From: Deltaproteobacteria bacterium
Lineage (GTDB): Bacteria; Myxococcota_A; UBA796; GCA-2862545
DNA: 52,349 nucleotides
Reading direction: 5' to 3'
Assembly (NCBI GenBank): GCA_006226595.1
Contig: SBGP01000084.1
Location: 1-52,349, forward strand
Below are positions 1-7,888 of this stretch, one piece after another; the stretch's first letter is position 1; every line of letters begins with the position of its first letter. The position numbers and the translations under genes are program-made. Under the pieces are notes generated by a model. It saw nothing but the letters and a program-made list of their open reading frames with translations. It searched no databases and was not told where the DNA came from.

Positions 1-14
1 TCCTCCGCGGAGGA
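1..14. repeat. 14-bp perfect palindrome at window edge
   Basis: The first 14 bases (TCCTCCGCGGAGGA) are a perfect inverted repeat lying 19 bp past the stop of the leftward nucleoside transporter gene. It could be half of a terminator stem or an operator of a gene outside the window. No T-tract is visible, so its function is undecided. Confidence 0.4.
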
Positions 15-33
15 GCCTATGCCGGGGAGTCGT

Positions 34-1467
34 CTAGAGGAAGATGCCCGCGACCGCGCCGGTCATGCACGCTGCGATCACGCCGCCCCACATCGCTCGG
101 AAGCCAAGCTCGGCGAGCACGCCCATCTTCTTGGGAGCGATGCCGCCGATGCCGCCCAGCTGGATGCCGATCGACGCGAAGTTCGCGAAGCCGCACAGGG
201 CATAGGACGCGATGACCGCCCCGCGCTGCGAGATCATCGGCGTCTCGCCATTGATGAGGGCGCCGAGGTTGATGTACGCGATGAACTCGGTGAGCACGAT
301 CTTCTCGGCCAGCAGACGGCCGACGACCGTGGCCTCGCCGAAGGGCACGCCCATGACGAGTGCGATGGGCGCGAACAGCCAGCCGAAGATGCGCGCGAGC
401 GACATCGGCTCCGCGGCGACGCCCGGGGCGCAGGAGTAGCCGGCCGTCACGCCGCTCTCGCAGAACCCGATGGGCACGAGACCCACGGCGAAGTCGGCCA
501 TCGCGACCAGGGCGACGATGGCGATGAGCATGGCCGCGACATTGAGCGCGAGCTTCATGCCGTCGGCCGCGCCGTTCGCGGCGGCCTCGATGGCGTTGGT
601 CGCGGTCTGCTCGAACTCGACCTTCACGTCGCCGGCGGTGAGGCTCTCTTCGGTCTCGGGGACGATGACCTTGGCGATGGCCAAGGCCGCCGGGGCCGAG
701 ATGATGCTCGCGGTGACGAGGTGCCCGGCGATGTCCGGGATCGACGACAGGAACGAGACGTAGGCGCCGAGCACGCCACCCGCCACGGTGGCGAAGCCGC
801 CCGTCATCACCGCCATCAGCTCGCTGCGGGTCATGTTCGCGACGAAGGGCTTCACGAGGAGCGGGGCCTCGGTCTGACCGACGAAGATGTTGCCAGCGGC
901 GGACAGGCTCTCGGCCCCGGAGGTCCCGAGGGTGCGCATCATCACCGCGGCGAGCGCCTTGACGATCACCTGCATCACACCGAGGTGGTAGAGCAGGCTC
1001 ATCAGCGCCGAGAAGAACACGATGGTCGGCAGGATCGAGAACGCGAAGTTGTTGATCGCCGGCCCGAGCGTGCCCCCGTTGACCCACTGCACCGCGCCGT
1101 TGCCGGCCACGACGTCGGCCTCGCTGCCGACGAGGATGCCGTGAGGCTGGAAGCTGCCGAAGACGAAGTTCGTGCCTTCCTGCGAGAACGCGAGCAGCTG
1201 GTTCACGCCGCCATTGACGACGGTGAACACGAAGCTCGACACGACCGGCGAGAGCACGACAGCGCCGAAGACGAGCTGAAGACCGACACCCCAGGCCACC
1301 GGACGCCAGTTCACCGCCTTGCGGTTCTCGCTGATCAGCCAGGCCAGAGCCACGAGGATGAAGATGCCCGCGAAGCTCGTCAGGCGCTCGACGATGGTGG
1401 TCTCGTGGGGGATGAAGTTGCCGCCCTCCTGTGCGAAGGAGGCAGCGGCCAGAGCGAACCAGAGCAT
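34..1467 (-). CDS. NupC/CNT-family concentrative nucleoside transporter
   Basis: Inner-membrane cation-coupled nucleoside importer, 477 aa, a normal length for bacterial CNT proteins. Most of the chain is hydrophobic helices. The family core is easily read: GTSGAESLSAAGNIFVGQTE around residue 145-175, followed by MTRSELMAVMTGGFATVAGG, and near the C-terminus INGETPMISQRG and FASIGIQLGGIGG. These regions hold the nucleoside- and cation-binding residues of the family. The start is ATG at 1467 with a GAGGA ribosome site 8 bases upstream. It lies 128 bp downstream of thymidine phosphorylase on the same strand, so it probably supplies that enzyme with substrate. Which nucleosides it prefers cannot be told from the sequence. 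Confidence 0.93.
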   Translation of the reverse strand: MLWFALAAASFAQEGGNFIPHETTIVERLTSFAGIFILVALAWLISENRKAVNWRPVAWGVGLQLVFGAVVLSPVVSSFVFTVVNGGVNQLLAFSQEGTNFVFGSFQPHGILVGSEADVVAGNGAVQWVNGGTLGPAINNFAFSILPTIVFFSALMSLLYHLGVMQVIVKALAAVMMRTLGTSGAESLSAAGNIFVGQTEAPLLVKPFVANMTRSELMAVMTGGFATVAGGVLGAYVSFLSSIPDIAGHLVTASIISAPAALAIAKVIVPETEESLTAGDVKVEFEQTATNAIEAAANGAADGMKLALNVAAMLIAIVALVAMADFAVGLVPIGFCESGVTAGYSCAPGVAAEPMSLARIFGWLFAPIALVMGVPFGEATVVGRLLAEKIVLTEFIAYINLGALINGETPMISQRGAVIASYALCGFANFASIGIQLGGIGGIAPKKMGVLAELGFRAMWGGVIAACMTGAVAGIFL

Positions 1468-1595
1468 GAGTGTCGTCCTCGCAGCAGCGAAGCGGCCCGG
1501 GGGAGGCCGCCGAGGCGTCGACGAAGCCGCATCCGGCGAGGAAATGCCGCGATGAGGCCGTAGAGCCCGCGGGGGTTAACGCGCGAAGTGGCCGA

Positions 1596-2861
1596 TCAGC
1601 CAGTGACCTCCTCGATCACCAACGGGAAGGCCTCGTCCGGGCCGTCGAACACGAAGGCCTGGTTCAGCGACTCGAGCGCGTTGCCGAGCCCGTGTCCGTC
1701 GCGATGGAGCACGCGAGCAAGCGCGTCCCCTGGCTTCACCTCGCTCCCGAGTGGGGCGAGGATCTCGACGCCGACTCCGAAGTCCACGGGATCTTCGGCG
1801 CGCAGGCGCCCGGCACCGAGATCGAAGGCGGCCCGGCCGACGGGCAGGGCGTGGAGCATGGTCACCCGGCCAGTGCGGTCGGCGCGCACGACGTGCTCGG
1901 TGCACCCACCGCCGAGCAGGCGCTCCGGCTCGTCGACGACCCGCGGATCGCCGCCCTGAGCCTCGACCATGCGCTGGAAGGCCTCGAGCGCCCGGCCGTC
2001 GTCGAGGGTCGCTTCGGCGGCGGGATCTCGGGCCAGCGCGAGGACCAGCTCGCGGAGCTCGGCGGGTCCCCCACCCTTCAGACAGTCGATGGCCTCGCGC
2101 ACCTCGTTCGCGTTGCCTACCGCCCGGCCGAGCGGGCGGTCCATGGCCGTGATCAGCGCGGTGCAGTCGACGCCGTTGGCGATCGCGGTGTCGACGAGTG
2201 TGCGCGCCTGGTGCTGTGCCTTGTCGAGGGTCTTCATGAACGCACCCGAGCCCACCTTGATGTCGAGGATCAGCGTGTGCACGCCCTCCGCGAGCTTCTT
2301 CGAGAGGATGGAGCCGCACACGAGCGGGGTGGAGGGCACGGTCTGCGTCTCGTTGCGGAGCGCGTAGAGGACCTTGTCTGCGGGGGCGACCTCACCGGTC
2401 TGGCCGCTGATGAAGGCGCCGGCGCTCGCGAGCACCTCGCGAAGCTCCTCCTCGCTGAGATCCGTGCGAAAGCCAGGGATCGCCTCGAGCTTGTCCAGCG
2501 TGCCACCGGTGTGGCCGAGGCCGCGTCCGGAGATCATCGGCACCCGCTTACCGAGCGCCGCCCACACCGGCGCAAGGACCAGCGACACCTTGTCGCCGAC
2601 CCCACCGGTGCTGTGCTTGTCGATGAGCTCGGGCCCCTCAGGCCACGTGAGCACGTCCCCGGAGTCGGTCATCTCGCGGGTGAGCGCCGCGGTCTCGGCG
2701 GGCGTCAGGCCGCGTGAGTAGGCCCACGCGAGCCAAGCGGCAGCCTGCGGCCGCGTCACGCTGCCGTCGACGATGCCGCGCACGAAGAAACGCAGCGCTT
2801 CTCGCGATTGCTCCTCGCCTTCGCGCATGGACTCGAGGATGCGGTCGATGGTCAGCTGCAC
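1596..2861 (-). CDS. deoA: Thymidine (pyrimidine-nucleoside) phosphorylase
   Basis: Cytosolic enzyme that splits thymidine or deoxyuridine with phosphate into base and 2-deoxyribose-1-phosphate. The 421-aa product has the family signature KHSTGGVGDKVSL, the SGRGLGHTGGTLDKLE glycine-rich phosphate region, and DIKVGSGAFMKT further on. The reading frame is open far upstream, but homology begins at the GTG at 2861 (product begins VQLTIDRILESMREGEEQ), which has GGAGG four bases upstream; I chose that start. The product could be the pyrimidine-nucleoside phosphorylase (Pdp) type rather than strict DeoA. It sits between the kinase and the nucleoside transporter, all leftward, consistent with nucleoside salvage. 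Phosphopentomutase, needed to link it to DeoC, is not in the window. Confidence 0.93.
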   Translation of the reverse strand: MQLTIDRILESMREGEEQSREALRFFVRGIVDGSVTRPQAAAWLAWAYSRGLTPAETAALTREMTDSGDVLTWPEGPELIDKHSTGGVGDKVSLVLAPVWAALGKRVPMISGRGLGHTGGTLDKLEAIPGFRTDLSEEELREVLASAGAFISGQTGEVAPADKVLYALRNETQTVPSTPLVCGSILSKKLAEGVHTLILDIKVGSGAFMKTLDKAQHQARTLVDTAIANGVDCTALITAMDRPLGRAVGNANEVREAIDCLKGGGPAELRELVLALARDPAAEATLDDGRALEAFQRMVEAQGGDPRVVDEPERLLGGGCTEHVVRADRTGRVTMLHALPVGRAAFDLGAGRLRAEDPVDFGVGVEILAPLGSEVKPGDALARVLHRDGHGLGNALESLNQAFVFDGPDEAFPLVIEEVTG

Positions 2862-2947
2862 GGTGCCTCCGGAGCCGGGACGAACCACGGCGGGCGGCCA
2901 CTCTAGCAGGGTGCTCGGCCGGACACCCGTCGCGAGGAACCGGCCGG

Positions 2948-4486
2948 CTAGCGCGTCGCGTTCGCGACGGCCTGGACCGTCTTCTCGCCGACGTACGGGG
3001 TCGCGCCAAAGGCCTCGATGCTCGCGAACGGGCGCTGCTCGAGGATGATGCTCACGCCGCGGCCGTACACGCCTGCCGCACGGACCGCGGCCTCGTCGGC
3101 GGTGTTCACCCAGGCCAGCGCGCGCGCAGCATGCTCGGCATCGAAGGACACGCCATCGACCACGGCGGCGGTGGCCGCCTGCGGAGCAGGCTTCGGAGCG
3201 GGCTTGGCCACCGGCACGGGAGCGGGCTTCTCGACGGGCGCGGGCTTCGGCGCGGGCTTCGAGATCGCGACCGGCGCAGGCTTCGGTGCCGCGACGGGAG
3301 CTGGCTTCGGTGCGGGTGCCGGAGCGGGTGCCGGAGCCACGGGCTCGACCTCGAGGGGCTCCGGTTCGACCGCGTCGATCAGCTCGTCGCGAAGCGGCAC
3401 GATCTGCAGCGGCACCGGCTTGGGAGCCTCGACGACCATCGTCGTCGGTGAGGTGTTCAGCGACTGGTTCAGCCCCACCGCGGCCAGGCACACCGACACG
3501 CCGACCGCGGCGATCGCGAGAGTGCCGAAGGCGCCGACCCACATCCACGGCGAGCCCAGACCTCCTCGCGGCGGCTTGGGCGGCTCCACCTGGCGAAAGG
3601 CCAGGCTCGACATGGACGCCGAGGCCCCGCTCCACTCCTTGAGGGCACGCGCCATCTCGGTCATGTCCGCGAAGCGCTGCGACGGCTCCTTGGACATCGC
3701 GCGCTGCACGATGGACTCGAGCACGGGGTCGACGAGGAGCTCGGGCGCGCGCTCGATCATCGGTGGGTAGGGCTCCTGGATGTGCGCCAGCGCCGTGGCC
3801 ATGGGCCCATCCCCGTGAAACGGCACCTTGCCGGTGAGCATCCGATACATCACCACGCCGAGGCTGTACTGGTCGGCGCGGTGGTCGATGTCGGTGCGTC
3901 CCCTGGCCTGCTCCGGCGCGACGTAGCTGGGCGTGCCCATGTACGTGCCGCTGCGCGTGACATCGACGTCGCCGCCCTTCACCAGGCCGAAGTCGAGCAC
4001 CTTGGGCTGCAGCTCGCCGTCGTCGTCCTCCACGAGGATGACGTTGGAAGGCTTCACGTCGCGGTGCACCAGGCCCTGGGCGTGCGCGTGGCGCAGCCCA
4101 CGGGCGATGCCGATCGCGAGGCGCGCCACCTCGTGCCCGTCGAGGGAGCGCCCCTTCATGTGCCGCTTGAGGGTCTGGCCTCGCAGCAGCTCCATGACCA
4201 CGAAGCGCTCGCCGTCGTCGGTGGTGCCGAAGTCGAAGACCGTCACCACATTCGGGTGCGACAGCTTGCTCGCCACCGCCGCCTCGCGGAGGAAGCGCGC
4301 GTTGAGCTCCTTGCTCGCCGCGGCCGAGAGGTCGGTGCGCAGCATCTTCACCGCGACCGCGCGCTCGAGCGGGTGCTGCACTGCCGCGTACACGTAGCCC
4401 GCGCCGCCAGCTCCAATGGCTTCGCGCAGCTCGTACTTCCCGGCGAGGAGCGTACCGATACGGTCGAGTGGAGAGGGGTTGCTCAC
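2948..4486 (-). CDS. Membrane Ser/Thr protein kinase with C-terminal ComEA-like helix-hairpin-helix domain
   Basis: 512-aa Hanks-type kinase. The catalytic domain spans about residues 18-285: glycine loop GAGGAGYV, Lys47 in VAVK, HRD at 141-143, DFG at 166-168, and APE-type VAPEQ at about 189-193. One transmembrane helix follows at about 313-338, then a Lys-Pro-Ala-Pro linker (383-435), so the C-terminus should be periplasmic. Residues about 455-510 read like the ComEA-type tandem helix-hairpin-helix fold (VNTADEAAVRAAG, then II-E-R-PF-SIEAF, then VGEKTVQAV). This fold binds DNA in competence proteins; its presence on a kinase is my inference from pattern. Start GTG at 4486, chosen because the kinase domain begins 17 residues later. 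It is divergent from deoC and upstream of deoA and nupC. Confidence 0.9.
   Translation of the reverse strand: MSNPSPLDRIGTLLAGKYELREAIGAGGAGYVYAAVQHPLERAVAVKMLRTDLSAAASKELNARFLREAAVASKLSHPNVVTVFDFGTTDDGERFVVMELLRGQTLKRHMKGRSLDGHEVARLAIGIARGLRHAHAQGLVHRDVKPSNVILVEDDDGELQPKVLDFGLVKGGDVDVTRSGTYMGTPSYVAPEQARGRTDIDHRADQYSLGVVMYRMLTGKVPFHGDGPMATALAHIQEPYPPMIERAPELLVDPVLESIVQRAMSKEPSQRFADMTEMARALKEWSGASASMSSLAFRQVEPPKPPRGGLGSPWMWVGAFGTLAIAAVGVSVCLAAVGLNQSLNTSPTTMVVEAPKPVPLQIVPLRDELIDAVEPEPLEVEPVAPAPAPAPAPKPAPVAAPKPAPVAISKPAPKPAPVEKPAPVPVAKPAPKPAPQAATAAVVDGVSFDAEHAARALAWVNTADEAAVRAAGVYGRGVSIILEQRPFASIEAFGATPYVGEKTVQAVANATR
3182..3340 (-). repeat. Pro/Ala/Lys-rich linker repeat inside the kinase gene
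   Basis: Codons for residues about 383-435 of the kinase encode irregular PAPAPAPKPAP and KPAPV units. It is a rigid, disordered-type spacer between the membrane helix and the C-terminal HhH domain. A DNA-level periodicity of GCGGGCTTCGG-like units is visible on the plus strand. Confidence 0.8.
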
Positions 4487-4582
4487 ATGCGGAGTTTCAC
4501 CCCGACACGCGTGAGCGGCAAACGCGCCTGTGTAGCGCTCCGGTGATATCCTGCGCTTTCCCGCCTGACCGACGAGGATGTC
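4487..4582. promoter_or_regulatory. Divergent intergenic spacer, kinase | deoC
   Basis: This 96-bp spacer separates the start codons of the kinase (leftward) and deoC (rightward), so it must contain promoters for both arms of the nucleoside cluster unless they start inside genes. A TGATATCCT stretch near 4544 resembles a -10 element for the rightward arm, but no convincing -35 is visible. Assignment rests on geometry, not on recognised elements. Confidence 0.45.
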
Positions 4583-5503
4583 GTGACCCCCACCTTCTCG
4601 CCCGCAGCGGCCCGGGAATGGCGTTCGGTACGCGTCGACGACGCGACCGTGAACGCTCGCATCTCCCGAGCCCGCAAGCGCAGCATCAAGACCGAGTCCA
4701 AGGAGCGACTGCTCCGCCTGGCCCTGTCGATGATCGATCTCACCACTCTCGAGGGCGCCGACACGCCCGAGAAGGTGCGCTCCCTGTGCCGCAAGGCCGT
4801 CACCCCGCTCGCCGAGCGCCCGGACTTCCCGCATACCGCGGCCGTCTGCGTGTACCCGAACCTGGTGCCCATCGCCGCGGCGGCCCTCGGCCCGAACCGA
4901 GAGGTGAAGATCGCCTCGGTGGCCACGGGCTTCCCGTCCGGCCACGTGCCGCTGCGCCTCAAGGTCGCCGAGACCGAAGCCGCCGTGAAGGCGGGTGCCG
5001 ACGAGATCGACATGGTCATCGACCGTGGCGCGTTCCTCTCGGGCGACGACGAGAAGGTGTTCTCCGAGATCGCGGCGATCAAGGCCGCGTGCGGAGACGC
5101 CCGCCTCAAGGTCATCCTCGAGACCGGCGAGCTCGGCACGCTCGACAACGTCGCCGCAGCGAGCCGCCTCGCCATCCACGCCGGCGCCGACTTCATCAAG
5201 ACGTCGACCGGCAAGATCAGTCCGGCCGCGACCTTTCCGGTGGTGCTCGTGATGCTCGAAGCCATCCGAGAGCACTACCTCGAGACCGGCGTGATGATCG
5301 GCATGAAGCCCGCCGGCGGTATCCGCGACGCGAAGTCCGCGATGCACCACCTGGTGCTCGTCGCCGAGACCCTCGGTGCGGCGTGGATGACCCCCGAGTG
5401 GTACCGCTTCGGCGCCTCGAGCCTCGCCAACGACCTCCTCCGCCAACTCACGCGTCGCGAAGACGGCTACTACCAGTCGCCGCGCCGCTTCTCCGTCGAC
5501 TGA
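4583..5503 (+). CDS. deoC: Deoxyribose-phosphate aldolase
   Basis: Cleaves 2-deoxyribose-5-phosphate to acetaldehyde and glyceraldehyde-3-phosphate through a Schiff base. The 306-aa protein carries the catalytic set: Asp143 in EIDMVID, Schiff-base Lys206 in FIKTSTGK, and Lys242 in GMKPAGGIR, plus the conserved ATGFPSGH phosphate-site segment. It is longer than the roughly 220-260 aa short bacterial form, with an N-terminal extension of about 50 residues (INARISRARKRSIK-type region), as in the longer DeoC subgroup. GTG start at 4583 with GAGGA upstream. Its TGA overlaps by one base the ATG of the following aldehyde dehydrogenase, which would consume its acetaldehyde product. Confidence 0.96.
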   Translation: MTPTFSPAAAREWRSVRVDDATVNARISRARKRSIKTESKERLLRLALSMIDLTTLEGADTPEKVRSLCRKAVTPLAERPDFPHTAAVCVYPNLVPIAAAALGPNREVKIASVATGFPSGHVPLRLKVAETEAAVKAGADEIDMVIDRGAFLSGDDEKVFSEIAAIKAACGDARLKVILETGELGTLDNVAAASRLAIHAGADFIKTSTGKISPAATFPVVLVMLEAIREHYLETGVMIGMKPAGGIRDAKSAMHHLVLVAETLGAAWMTPEWYRFGASSLANDLLRQLTRREDGYYQSPRRFSVD

Positions 5504-6996
5504 TGAGCAACACGATGAACAAGCGCAAGGACGACAAGCCGACGCTCGACCTCGCGGGGGCCCTCGACCTGTCCCCCGCTCCCGAGAGCTGTCCGGTCAC
5601 CATCAAGCCGCGCTACGGCCACTTCATCGACGGCGAGTTCGTCGACGGCGAGGGCGGCTTCGCGACGATCAACCCCGCGACCGGCGAGCACCTCGCCGAG
5701 ATCGCCGAGGGCACCCAGGCCGAGGTGGACCGCGCCGTGAAGGCCGCCCGCAAGGCCTTCGAGGGCCCGTGGGGCAAGATGAGCGGGCTCGACCGAGGCA
5801 AGTACCTGTACCGCCTCGCCCGCCGCATCCAGGAGAAGTCTCGCGAGCTCGCCGTGCTCGAGACCATGGACAACGGCAAGCCGATCCGCGAGACCCGCGA
5901 CGTCGACATTCCGCTCGCCGCGCAGCACTTCTTCTACTACGCCGGCTGGGCCGACAAGCTCGCCTACGCCTTCCCCGGTGGCGTGCCGAAGCCGCTCGGC
6001 GTCGCCGGCCAGGTCATCCCCTGGAACTTCCCGTTCCTGATGGCCGCGTGGAAGCTCGCGCCCGCCCTCGCCACCGGCAACACCGTCGTGCTCAAGCCGG
6101 CCGAGACCACGCCGCTCACCGCGATGTACCTCGCCGAGCTCATGCAGGAGATCGACCTGCCGCCCGGTGTCGTGAACATCGTCAACGGCATGGGCAAAAC
6201 CGGTGCGGCCGTCGTCGGCCACAGCGACATCGACAAGGTCGCGTTCACCGGCTCGACCCAGGTCGGGCGGATCATCATGCGCCAGATCGCCGGCTCGAAG
6301 AAGCGGGCGACCATGGAGCTCGGCGGCAAGGGCGCACACCTCGTGTTCGCCGATGCCCCGCTCGATCAGGCCGTCGAGGGATGCATCAACGGCATCTTCT
6401 TCAACCAGGGCCACGTGTGCTGCGCCGGCTCCCGTCTGCTCATCGAGGAGTCCATCGCCGAGGAGTTCATCGAGCGCCTCAAGCGCCGGGTCGAGGTCCT
6501 GCGCATCGGCAACCCGCTCGACAAGAACACCGATATCGGCGCGATCAACTCCGCCGAGCAGATGGGCACCATCGAGCGCTACCTGTCGATCGGCAAGGAA
6601 GAGGGCGCGACGACGTGGCAAAGTTCCTGCCCCGTGCCGGACCAGGGCTTCTTCATCCGCCCGACCATCCTCACCGGCGTGTCGCAGACCGACACCGTCG
6701 TGCGCGAGGAGATCTTCGGTCCGGTGCTCTCGGTGCTCACCTTCCGTACACCTGCCGAGGCGGTGAAGAAGGCGAACGACACCGAGTACGGGCTCGCTGC
6801 CGGCGTGTGGTCCGAAAAGACCAGCAAGCTCTTCGAGGTCGCACACGCGCTCAACGCGGGCGTGGTGTGGGCCAACGGCTACAACCTCTTCGACCCGGCG
6901 AGCCCGTTCGGCGGCGTGCGTCACTCCGGCTTCGGCCGCGAGGGCGGCATCGCGGGCCTGTGGCCCTACCTGGCCGATCAGGGAGGTGCCGCGTGA
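5503..6996 (+). CDS. NAD(P)-dependent aldehyde dehydrogenase (probably acetaldehyde oxidising)
   Basis: 497-aa ALDH-superfamily enzyme with the complete catalytic apparatus: PWNFPF near 173-178 (oxyanion Asn), ELGGKG with Glu272, and NQGHVCCAGSR in which Cys306 aligns with the catalytic Cys of the family. The FTGSTQVG cofactor motif is at about 248-255, and the C-terminal PFGGVRHSGFGREGG is present. A 30-residue charged N-terminal extension precedes the fold. Start ATG 5503 overlaps the deoC stop, and the stop overlaps the next gene's GTG, so the three genes are translationally coupled. Given the neighbours, the likely substrate is acetaldehyde from DeoC, giving acetate; this is inferred from context, not from substrate-pocket residues. 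Confidence 0.94.
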   Translation: MSNTMNKRKDDKPTLDLAGALDLSPAPESCPVTIKPRYGHFIDGEFVDGEGGFATINPATGEHLAEIAEGTQAEVDRAVKAARKAFEGPWGKMSGLDRGKYLYRLARRIQEKSRELAVLETMDNGKPIRETRDVDIPLAAQHFFYYAGWADKLAYAFPGGVPKPLGVAGQVIPWNFPFLMAAWKLAPALATGNTVVLKPAETTPLTAMYLAELMQEIDLPPGVVNIVNGMGKTGAAVVGHSDIDKVAFTGSTQVGRIIMRQIAGSKKRATMELGGKGAHLVFADAPLDQAVEGCINGIFFNQGHVCCAGSRLLIEESIAEEFIERLKRRVEVLRIGNPLDKNTDIGAINSAEQMGTIERYLSIGKEEGATTWQSSCPVPDQGFFIRPTILTGVSQTDTVVREEIFGPVLSVLTFRTPAEAVKKANDTEYGLAAGVWSEKTSKLFEVAHALNAGVVWANGYNLFDPASPFGGVRHSGFGREGGIAGLWPYLADQGGAA

Positions 6997-7832
6997 GGAC
7001 CACCGTCGAAAAGACCCTGAAGATGTACGTGGGCGGCAAGTTCATCCGCTCCGAGTCCGGGCGAGTGCTGCCCGCCACTTCCGCGAAGGGACGCCCGATG
7101 AACGTCGCTGCCGCCAGTCGCAAGGACCTCCGCGACGCCATCCAGATCGCGCGCGGCGCCCAGAAGTCGTGGGCCGGACGCTCGGCGTACAACCGCGGGC
7201 AGATCTTCTACCGCCTCGCCGAGATCCTCGAAGACCGCGTCGATGCCATGCCGACCTCCGGGGCGGACGTGCTGGCCGCGACCGACCGCGCCGTGCACTT
7301 CGCGGGATGGACGGACAAGATCACCGCCCTGCTCTCGTCGCTGAATCCTGTCGCGCACACCTACGTGAACTACTCGATGATCGGCCCGATGGGCGTGGTC
7401 TTCGCGGCGCCGGACCCGGCGGACGGGCTCACCGGCATGGTCGAGGCCATGCTCGGCGCACTGCTCATGGGGAACAGCGTGGTGCTCATGGTGCCGACCG
7501 CCTCCGCGGAGCTCGCGGTCGCCCTGTCCGAGGCCCTCGCGGTGAGCGACTTCCCCGGTGGCTGCATCAACGTGCTCACCGGTGACGTCGACAGCGTCGT
7601 GAAGGTGGCGATTCGCCACGACGATCTCGACGCGCTGTACCTGCTCGGAGACGCCGTGAGTGCCGACCTCCTCGAAGAGATCGGTACCGAGAACGCCCGC
7701 GTGATGCGACGCCTCGTGCTCGCGCCCCGCAGCGCACGCCCTGCCCCGCCGAGCCGCCTCGCGAAGCTCGCCGAGGTGAAGACGGTCTGGATGTCTTCCG
7801 CACTCATGTCGGGCGGCGGGGCGGCGTACTGA
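6993..7832 (+). CDS. Truncated aldehyde-dehydrogenase-like protein, catalytic half missing
   Basis: 279 aa with the N-terminal half of an ALDH fold (YVGGKFIRSESGRVLP, then ASRKDLRDAI, AYNRGQIFYRLAEIL, FAGWTDKI, then FPGGCINVLTG), but ending before the region that would carry the catalytic Cys and the C-terminal oligomerisation strands. The usual ALDH length is about 480-500. The Glu-bearing ELGGK motif is also absent. The GTG start overlaps the upstream ALDH stop by three bases (GTGA), so co-translation is likely. The frame is clean, so it does not look like a decaying pseudogene. From memory, similar short ALDH-like partners occur beside DeoC/ALDH genes in actinobacteria, and animal ALDH16 proteins carry a second non-catalytic ALDH domain; both comparisons need checking. 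Confidence 0.8.
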   Translation: MRTTVEKTLKMYVGGKFIRSESGRVLPATSAKGRPMNVAAASRKDLRDAIQIARGAQKSWAGRSAYNRGQIFYRLAEILEDRVDAMPTSGADVLAATDRAVHFAGWTDKITALLSSLNPVAHTYVNYSMIGPMGVVFAAPDPADGLTGMVEAMLGALLMGNSVVLMVPTASAELAVALSEALAVSDFPGGCINVLTGDVDSVVKVAIRHDDLDALYLLGDAVSADLLEEIGTENARVMRRLVLAPRSARPAPPSRLAKLAEVKTVWMSSALMSGGGAAY

Positions 7833-7888
7833 TCTTCGCCACGGACGCGCTGCTGCCGCTGTCCTTCTGGACAGCGGTTCACGCGATC

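Noticed and set aside
4544-4552. TGATATCCT as a firm promoter -10
   Set aside because: There is no -35 at 16-18 bp and the consensus for this lineage is unknown, so it is mentioned only as a weak candidate in the spacer entry.
6993-7832. ALDH-like gene as a frameshifted pseudogene
   Set aside because: The frame is clean through a proper stop, the start is coupled to the upstream gene, and no ALDH C-terminal remnant is seen downstream in any frame, so it appears to be a genuine short protein.
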